A DNA stretch of 10,266 bases from contig JAIXVO010000586.1 of the NCBI GenBank assembly GCA_027482985.1, forward strand, positions 1-10,266, read 5' to 3'. The notes beneath the pieces are model-generated. The model was not told the DNA's origin. It did not search any database and saw only the letters and a list, made by a program, of their open reading frames with translations. This stretch comes from Cyanobacteriota bacterium. GTDB taxonomy: Bacteria > Cyanobacteriota > Cyanobacteriia > Leptolyngbyales > Leptolyngbyaceae. Below are positions 5,973-10,266 of this stretch, piece by piece. The translations under genes were made by a program, and so were the position numbers. How positions within the stretch are numbered: position 1 is the stretch's first letter; each line of letters starts with the position of its first letter.

Positions 5973-6188
5973 ATGAGTTCAACCCGTAGTAAACAATTTA
6001 GAGCCCGCGTGCATCAAGTGATTGATGAATTATCGGATGAGAATTTAGCGGGACTGGTGCCCCTGCTGACCGAAGTTTACTACGATGCTTACCTGCTGAA
6101 AGCCATCCAAGCCGCCGAACGCTGGCCTGGTGACAGTTTAACCCGCGATGAAGCCCTGCAATTTTTAGCCCACCCCTCCGCGCTGTAA
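5973..6188 (+). CDS. Small protein, putative antitoxin of a RelE-like pair
   Basis: 71 aa from the ATG at 5973, preceded by AGGA (5959-5962, 10 nt away). The frame is open upstream to 5811, but that part runs through the start of the opposite GFA gene and the palindromic control region and looks non-coding. The protein is mainly helical in appearance: VHQVIDELSDENLAGLVPLLTEVYYDAYLLKAIQAAE (13-49), then an acidic/polar tail GDSLTRDEALQFL (53-65), reminiscent of the C-terminal toxin-wrapping tails of small antitoxins. No ribbon-helix-helix or other DNA-binding fold is obvious. The main support is context: it precedes a RelE-like gene by 3 nt in the same orientation. I do not recognise the family. 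Confidence 0.6.
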   Translation: MSSTRSKQFRARVHQVIDELSDENLAGLVPLLTEVYYDAYLLKAIQAAERWPGDSLTRDEALQFLAHPSAL

Positions 6189-6191
6189 CGT

Positions 6192-6491
6192 ATGACCGCC
6201 ATCAAACCGATGTTTCCCCGGCGACACTCCCCTTTGGGCTTGGAAGTCCGCTATGAGCGATCGTTCTTACTCGATCTCCAACGGCTAGAACCCGTCGCCT
6301 TTCGCACAATCAAGCAATTTGTCCTGGAAGACTTTACCCAAATCGCCCAGCTGCAAGACCTCACCGGATTCCATCAAATCGGTTGCAGCGGCATTTACTT
6401 TCGGTTCACCTGCGATCGCTACTTCATCGCGCTGGAAGTCACGGGGCAACTGGTGAAATTTTTGCGGGTGGTGGCAATTCCGCAAATTTAG
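6192..6491 (+). CDS. RelE/ParE-superfamily-like putative toxin
   Basis: 99 aa. LEVRYERSFLLDLQRLEPVAFRTIKQFV (17-44) followed by LQDLTGFHQIGCSGIYFRFTCDRYFIALEVTGQLVKFLRVVAIPQI (54-99) gives the RelE pattern: an N-terminal strand and two helices with the F..DL..L motif, a turn around LTGF, then antiparallel strands GIYFRF-DRYFIAL-VKFLRVV. Members of this superfamily cut mRNA in the ribosome or poison gyrase. The usual C-terminal basic-R...Y end of RelE is absent (it ends RVVAIPQI), so catalytic activity is uncertain; Arg71, Arg76 and Arg92 are the basic residues in the strand region. The start is 3 nt after the antitoxin stop, implying translational coupling; a second ATG at codon 7 is possible. 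A full-length, unbroken frame argues against decay. Confidence 0.62.
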   Translation: MTAIKPMFPRRHSPLGLEVRYERSFLLDLQRLEPVAFRTIKQFVLEDFTQIAQLQDLTGFHQIGCSGIYFRFTCDRYFIALEVTGQLVKFLRVVAIPQI

Positions 6492-6538
6492 GGAGTGAAG
6501 GGAGGGAGAGGGCGGGAAAGGAAGGGGAAGGAAGAGAT
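6492..6538 (+). repeat. Polypurine tract
   Basis: Nearly uninterrupted G/A sequence built from GGGAG, GGGAA and GGAAG units starts directly after the toxin-like stop codon. It has only two pyrimidines (a T and a C) in its first half. It is probably a degenerate simple-sequence repeat; a function in transcription or triplex formation is speculative. Confidence 0.5.
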
Positions 6539-6584
6539 TTTGTTAGTACCTCTATTTGGTGTTGGGAGGGCGATCGCACGATAG

Positions 6585-6604
6585 GGGCGAATGGCAATTC
6601 GCCC
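6585..6604. repeat. Short palindromic repeat GGGCGAAT-GGCA-ATTCGCCC
   Basis: Perfect 8-bp arms (6585-6592 and 6597-6604) around a 4-nt loop, preceded by ATAG and adjacent to a HIP1 octamer. From memory, nearly the same palindrome recurs in intergenic DNA of many filamentous cyanobacteria, which would make it a REP-like dispersed element. Copy number cannot be seen from one window. Confidence 0.5.
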
Positions 6605-6654
6605 TCCAGAGATTGGCTGCGTGACGGCTAACAGTTTAATGGGGCACGCCAATC

Positions 6655-6691
6655 AAAAAGCTCCGAGCTTTTGGAAAACTCGGAGCTTTTT
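6655..6691. terminator. Bidirectional intrinsic terminator between the toxin-like gene and tkt
   Basis: AAAAAGCTCCGAG (6655-6667) and CTCGGAGCTTTTT (6679-6691) form a perfect 13-bp stem; inside the loop TTTT and AAAA can add four more pairs. T5 follows the GC core on each strand, so it can stop both the plus-strand toxin-antitoxin transcript and the minus-strand tkt transcript. Flanking CGCC (6647-6650) and GGCG (6692-6695) could extend the stem past a 4-nt bulge. Confidence 0.85.
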
Positions 6692-6722
6692 GGCGAATTA
6701 AAACTCAGGATGAAGCATCAAA

Positions 6723-6767
6723 TGCCCTGTCATGTCAGTGGCTCACTGGTTCAGGGCAAGGATGCCC
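6723..6767. repeat. Overlapping hairpins in the tkt 3' untranslated region
   Basis: TGCCCTG (6723-6729) pairs with CAGGGCA (6752-6758) and encloses a second stem CAGTG/CACTG (6736-6740, 6744-6748). GGGCA (6754-6758) can instead pair with TGCCC (6763-6767), so the two structures exclude each other. The GGGCA...TGCCCACCCCAC part resembles dispersed cyanobacterial intergenic repeats that I recall, but copy number is unverified. Confidence 0.4.
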
Positions 6768-6838
6768 ACCCCACAGGGTTACAGGTTGTTGAATGCTTCT
6801 GCCTTCAGGCTCTTGACTGACAGAGACAGCGTTCGGAT

Positions 6839-6873
6839 TTCCACCTTCTGCCCTCTGCCCTCTGCCTTCTGCC
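6839..6873 (-). repeat. Heptamer tandem repeat (GGCAGAR) abutting the tkt stop codon
   Basis: On the minus strand four 7-nt units follow each other: GGCAGAA (6867-6873), GGCAGAG (6860-6866), GGCAGAG (6853-6859), GGCAGAA (6846-6852), then a decayed fifth, GGTGGAA (6839-6845). An isolated unit lies at 6797-6803. This is the form of the short tandemly repeated repetitive (STRR) sequences of cyanobacteria. The array starts on the base after the tkt TAA, with no gap. Confidence 0.75.
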
Positions 6874-8886
6874 TTAGCCCAATAGCGCTTTCGCCTTGGC
6901 AACCACATTCTCGACGGTGAAGCCGAATTTGGTCAGGCAGGTGCCGCCGGGAGCCGATGCGCCGAAGCGATCGACGGCAATCATGTCGCCTTCGTCGCCG
7001 ACAAACTTACACCACCCGAAGCTGGTACCGGCTTCTACGGCTAACCGCTTCTTCACGGCTTTGGGCAGCACGGACTCTTTGTAAGCAGCATCTTGAGCCG
7101 CAAACAGTTCCCAGGACGGCATCGAGACCACGCGGACTTGCTTGCCTTCACTGGTTAGTTGTTCGGCTGCTTTGACGCACAAATCCACTTCGGAACCTGT
7201 CCCAATCAAGATGATGTCGGGAGTACCGTTGCATTCAATCACGGCGTAAGCCCCTTTGGCCACGCTGTCGATCGAGCTACCAGCCAGGTTTGTCAGGTTT
7301 TGGCGAGACAAAGCCAGCAGCGTGGGACGGTTGGCCTTGGCATTTTCGATCGCCACCTTATAAGCCCCAGAGGTTTCATTCCCATCAGCAGGGCGGAGTA
7401 CCGTCAGGTTAGGAATCGCCCGCAGGGAGGCGACGGTTTCCACGGGTTGGTGGGTGGGGCCATCTTCACCCAGGGCGATGGAGTCGTGGGTCATGACCCA
7501 GATCACGCCGCATTGTGCGAGCGCCGAGAGCCGAATCGCGCCCCGCATGTAGTCGGTAAACACCAGGAAGGTGGCACCGTAGGGAATTAAGCCGGAACCG
7601 TGGAGGGCAATGCCGTTACAAATGGCTCCCATGCCGTGTTCCCGCACCCCAAAGCGGACGTTACGGTTCTGGTAGCTACCGGGTTGGAAGTCGCCAAAGC
7701 CCTTTAGTTCCGTGAGATTGGAGTGGGTCAAATCCGCCGAACCACCGAACAGTTCCGGCAGCACGGGAGCCAACGCATTCAAGCAATTCTCAGAATGTTT
7801 GCGGCTGGCGAGAGCTTTGTCTTCGGGGGTGTAGGTGGGCAACACTTTATCCCAACCTGCCGGCAGTTTGTCTTGCACCAGGCGATCGAATTCTGCCGCT
7901 TCTGCCGCATATTTGGTCTTGTACTGCGCCCAGGTTTCTTGCCATTCCGCTTCCAGGCTGGCGCCGCGATCGCCCGCTTGCCGCATGTGCGCCAGGGCAT
8001 CCTCAGGAATCACGAAGGGGTCGTAGCTCCAACCCAGATTTTCGCGAGTCAGTTTGATTTCGCTATCGCCCAGAGCGGCCCCATGCACGCCAGCAGTGTT
8101 GGCTTTGTTGGGCGAACCATAGCCGATAGTCGTGGTCACTTTGATCATCGTGGGGCGATCAGTGACAGACTTGGCTTCGGCGATCGCCTTGGCAATGCCT
8201 TCCAGGTCAGTGTTGCCGTTGGCGACGTGGAGCACATGCCAGCCGTAAGCTTCAAATCGCTTGGAAACGTCTTCGGTGAAAGAAATATCGGTGGAACCGT
8301 CGATGGAGATGTGGTTGTCGTCGTAGAGGGCGATCAACTTGCCGAGTTTGAGGTGTCCCGCCAGGGAACAGGCTTCACCCGACACCCCTTCCATGTTGCA
8401 GCCATCGCCCAGGATGACGTAGGTGTAATGATCCACCAAGGTCACATCCGGCTTATTGAATTTGGCGGCCATGTGAGCTTCGGCCATTGCCAACCCAACG
8501 GCATTGGCAATCCCTTGACCGAGGGGGCCAGTGGTCACTTCCACACCAGGCGTTTCAAAGTTTTCAGGGTGTCCGGGCGTTTTCGATTCCCATTGCCGGA
8601 ACTGCTTGATGTCGTCCAGCGTTACACTGTCATAGCCCACCAGATACATCAAGGCATATTGCAACATACAGCCATGTCCAGCGGATAACACGAAGCGATC
8701 GCGGTTATACCACTTGGGATTCTTGGGATTAAACCGCAAGAACTGATCCCACAGGACGAACGCCATCGGTGCCGCGCCCATCGGCAATCCAGGGTGACCC
8801 GATTTCGCCTTCTCAACAGCATCAATGGCTAGGAAGCGGATCGAATTAATGCAGAGTTCTTCAAGGGTTTGAGTTGCAACAGCCAT
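6874..8886 (-). CDS. tkt: Transketolase
   Basis: 670 aa, the full usual length. It transfers two-carbon ketol units between sugar phosphates in the Calvin-Benson cycle and the pentose phosphate pathway, in the cytoplasm, with thiamine diphosphate and a divalent metal. The thiamine diphosphate motif runs from GDG (160-162) to N191. Active-site residues are visible: SGHPG (His31), SAGHG (His71), PGHPE (His105), VHGA (His268), REHGMG (catalytic Glu416), THDSI (His467), EDGPTHQP (Asp475, His479). Domain order is PP (about 1-330), Pyr (about 350-525) and C-terminal (about 540-665). The ATG has a modest AAAGAG 3-8 nt upstream. It follows fabF on the same strand after 252 bp, long enough for its own promoter, although no clear -35/-10 pair was found. 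The 3' side carries heptamer repeats and the bidirectional terminator. Confidence 0.97.
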   Translation of the reverse strand: MAVATQTLEELCINSIRFLAIDAVEKAKSGHPGLPMGAAPMAFVLWDQFLRFNPKNPKWYNRDRFVLSAGHGCMLQYALMYLVGYDSVTLDDIKQFRQWESKTPGHPENFETPGVEVTTGPLGQGIANAVGLAMAEAHMAAKFNKPDVTLVDHYTYVILGDGCNMEGVSGEACSLAGHLKLGKLIALYDDNHISIDGSTDISFTEDVSKRFEAYGWHVLHVANGNTDLEGIAKAIAEAKSVTDRPTMIKVTTTIGYGSPNKANTAGVHGAALGDSEIKLTRENLGWSYDPFVIPEDALAHMRQAGDRGASLEAEWQETWAQYKTKYAAEAAEFDRLVQDKLPAGWDKVLPTYTPEDKALASRKHSENCLNALAPVLPELFGGSADLTHSNLTELKGFGDFQPGSYQNRNVRFGVREHGMGAICNGIALHGSGLIPYGATFLVFTDYMRGAIRLSALAQCGVIWVMTHDSIALGEDGPTHQPVETVASLRAIPNLTVLRPADGNETSGAYKVAIENAKANRPTLLALSRQNLTNLAGSSIDSVAKGAYAVIECNGTPDIILIGTGSEVDLCVKAAEQLTSEGKQVRVVSMPSWELFAAQDAAYKESVLPKAVKKRLAVEAGTSFGWCKFVGDEGDMIAVDRFGASAPGGTCLTKFGFTVENVVAKAKALLG

Positions 8887-9048
8887 GATCTCTTTACTCA
8901 GTGATAGTTAGCGTGGGAATTACGAATGGTGGGACTGCCAGACAATGCTAGGAAGACGAGCCACCCTAGGATCAAACAACCATAATCATCCCATCAAGCG
9001 GGACACTAGGCAATAATCCCTATTGGGAAAACTGATGAAAGCTTAACC

Positions 9049-9069
9049 GATTTAATGGTTTCTTAAATC
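9049..9069. repeat. AT-rich inverted repeat between fabF and tkt
   Basis: GATTTAA (9049-9055) and TTAAATC (9063-9069) are separated by 7 bp. It lies about 165-185 bp upstream of the tkt ATG and could be an operator or simply a weak hairpin in the tkt leader. Confidence 0.25.
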
Positions 9070-9098
9070 AGGGGAGTGGTTAACGGGGACAATTACGC

Positions 9099-9133
9099 TT
9101 GCCCAACCGCACAACTTCCGGCGGGCTGCGCAA
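9099..9133 (-). terminator. Imperfect hairpin after fabF
   Basis: On the minus strand an arm TTGCGCAGCCCGC (9121-9133) can pair with GCGGTTGGGCAA (9099-9110) with one mismatch, one G-U and one bulge, around a 10-nt loop. It begins 5 nt after the fabF stop codon. There is no T-run, so termination would be partial at best and read-through into tkt is possible. Confidence 0.35.
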
Positions 9134-9138
9134 TCGAG

Positions 9139-10266
9139 TTACGGCACAAATTTTTGGAAAGCCAGGGTGACGTTGTGACCGCCGAAGCCAAAGGAATTGG
9201 ACAGGGCGACATCGACTTTGTGCTCCCGGCTGTGGTTGGGGATGTAATCCAAATCGCAGGCGGGGTCTGGGTTAACTAAATTAATCGTGGGCGGGACGCG
9301 ATCGTTGACCATCGCCATCACCGTCGCGACGGCTTCAATCCCGCCAGAACCACCTAACAGGTGTCCCGTCATCGATTTGGTCGAACTGATCGCCACTTTG
9401 TAGGCATGTTCACCCAGCGCCGTTTTGATCGCCGTTGTTTCGGTCGAGTCGTTGGCGGGGGTACTAGTGCCATGCGCGTTGATATAGCTGACGCGATCGG
9501 GGGTTAAGCCTGCATCTTTCAAAGCCAGGGAAATGGCTCTGGCGGCACCTTCCCCACCGGGCACTGGAGAGGTCATGTGGTAAGCGTCACAGGTCATGCC
9601 GTAGCCAATGATTTCGGCATAAATCCGGGCACCCCGCGCTAGGGCATAGTCCAATTCTTCCAGCACCAAAATGCCCACCCCTTCACCCATCACAAAGCCA
9701 TCCCGGTCTTTGTCGAAGGGGCGACTGGCATGGGTGGGGTCATCGTTGCGGGTAGACAGGGCTTTACAGGCGGCAAATCCGGCAAACGATAAGGGGGTGA
9801 CAGCGGCTTCAGTGCCCCCACAAATCATGGCCTGAGCATACCCGCGTTGAATCAACCGGAAGGCATCGCCGATCGCATTGGAACCCGCCGCACAAGCAGT
9901 CACCGAACAAGAGTTGGGACCTTTCGCGCCCAGGTGAATCGCCGTCAGCCCTGCCGCCATATTGGCAATCATCATGGGAATCATGAACGGGCTACAGCGA
10001 TCGGGGCCTTTGGTCAGGTAAATTTCCTGCTGATCTTCCAGCACTTTCAAGCCGCCAATCCCGGTGCCAATCAAGACCCCGACCTGTTCCGCGTTCAAAT
10101 CATTAATGACAAACTGAGCGTCGGCAACGGCTTGCTTGCTAGCCGAGACGGCAAATTGGGCGAACCGATCCATCCGCTTCGCTTCTTTGCGATCGAGGTA
10201 AGTCAGCGGGTCAAACCCTTTGACTTCACCCGCAAAGCGGCAATCATGGCGCGAAGCATCAAACAA
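9139..10266 (-). CDS. fabF: 3-oxoacyl-[acyl-carrier-protein] synthase II, C-terminal part (cut by right window edge)
   Basis: 375 codons are present, ending at TAA (9139-9141). The enzyme condenses malonyl-ACP with acyl-ACP in type II fatty-acid elongation and helps set the long-chain unsaturated/temperature-dependent lipid profile. The catalytic triad is clear in window numbering: nucleophile Cys125 in TACAAGSNA, His265 in NAHGTSTP and His302 in TGHLLG, plus Lys297 in SSTKSMTG. All three residues are offset by 38 from E. coli FabF numbering (163, 303, 340), so about 38-41 N-terminal residues are missing beyond the edge. The first codon in view, TTG, is an internal Leu, not a start. It ends with the usual NSFGFGGHN (357-365). 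acpP would commonly be found just upstream in cyanobacteria, outside this window. Confidence 0.96.
   Translation of the reverse strand: MFDASRHDCRFAGEVKGFDPLTYLDRKEAKRMDRFAQFAVSASKQAVADAQFVINDLNAEQVGVLIGTGIGGLKVLEDQQEIYLTKGPDRCSPFMIPMMIANMAAGLTAIHLGAKGPNSCSVTACAAGSNAIGDAFRLIQRGYAQAMICGGTEAAVTPLSFAGFAACKALSTRNDDPTHASRPFDKDRDGFVMGEGVGILVLEELDYALARGARIYAEIIGYGMTCDAYHMTSPVPGGEGAARAISLALKDAGLTPDRVSYINAHGTSTPANDSTETTAIKTALGEHAYKVAISSTKSMTGHLLGGSGGIEAVATVMAMVNDRVPPTINLVNPDPACDLDYIPNHSREHKVDVALSNSFGFGGHNVTLAFQKFVP

Larger units (their letters stand above)
6492..6873. other. Repeat-dense convergent intergenic region
   Basis: No gene is supported in these 382 bp between the plus-strand toxin-like gene and the minus-strand tkt stop. 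In order it holds a purine-only-like tract (about 6492-6538, almost all G/A), a HIP1 site (6570-6577), a palindrome (6585-6604), a bidirectional terminator (6655-6691), overlapping hairpins (6723-6767) and a heptamer tandem repeat (6846-6873). Short open frames here are low-complexity and have no family motif. Confidence 0.6.

Noticed and set aside
7723..8688. Long plus-strand open frame (321 codons) opposite tkt
   Set aside because: Lies entirely antisense to a clear transketolase and shows no domain of its own; typical shadow frame in GC-rich coding DNA.
10261..10266. TTG at the right edge as a fabF start
   Set aside because: It is an internal Leu codon: the catalytic residues are offset by 38 from E. 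coli FabF, so the true start is outside the window.

Overview
The window looks like the chromosome of a cyanobacterium, probably a filamentous or Leptolyngbya/Oscillatoria-type lineage. The HIP1 octamer GCGATCGC occurs at least 16 times in about 10.3 kb, where roughly 0.16 would be expected by chance. The linked fabF and tkt genes, a MerA-like flavoprotein of the cyanobacterial type and GGCAGAR heptamer repeats fit the same picture. No phage, IS, CRISPR, rRNA or tRNA sequence was recognised.

Layout from left to right: (1) the 5' part of puuE (allantoinase) on the minus strand, cut by the left edge; (2) a leader/intergenic stretch ending in a perfect 12-bp hairpin; (3) a 642-aa cytoplasmic CGTase-like GH13 amylase with a C-terminal CBM20, minus strand; (4) about 460 bp of AT-richer non-coding DNA with two terminator-type hairpins; (5) a 90-aa GlsB/YeaQ-type membrane protein, minus strand; (6) a 515-aa MerA-like disulfide oxidoreductase, minus strand, divergent from (7) a small S1-domain RNA-binding protein, plus strand; (8) a GFA/CENP-V zinc protein, minus strand, divergent from (9) a two-gene toxin-antitoxin-like pair, plus strand; (10) a repeat-dense 380-bp convergent intergenic region with a bidirectional terminator; (11) tkt (transketolase), minus strand; (12) fabF (KAS II), minus strand, running off the right edge.

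Most genes are housekeeping or widespread metabolic genes: tkt serves the Calvin cycle and pentose phosphate pathway, fabF elongates fatty acids, the amylase probably acts on glycogen or maltodextrin, and puuE degrades purines for nitrogen. The accessory-looking part is 5.0-6.65 kb (S1 protein, GFA protein, RelE-like pair). I found no convincing new multi-gene system. The items most worth a second look are the amylase, which lacks the CGTase central aromatic residue; the His-to-Tyr change in the MerA-like enzyme; the toxin-antitoxin-like pair with a nested palindrome upstream; and the cluster of small dispersed repeats after tkt, including a heptamer array that begins on the base after the tkt stop codon.
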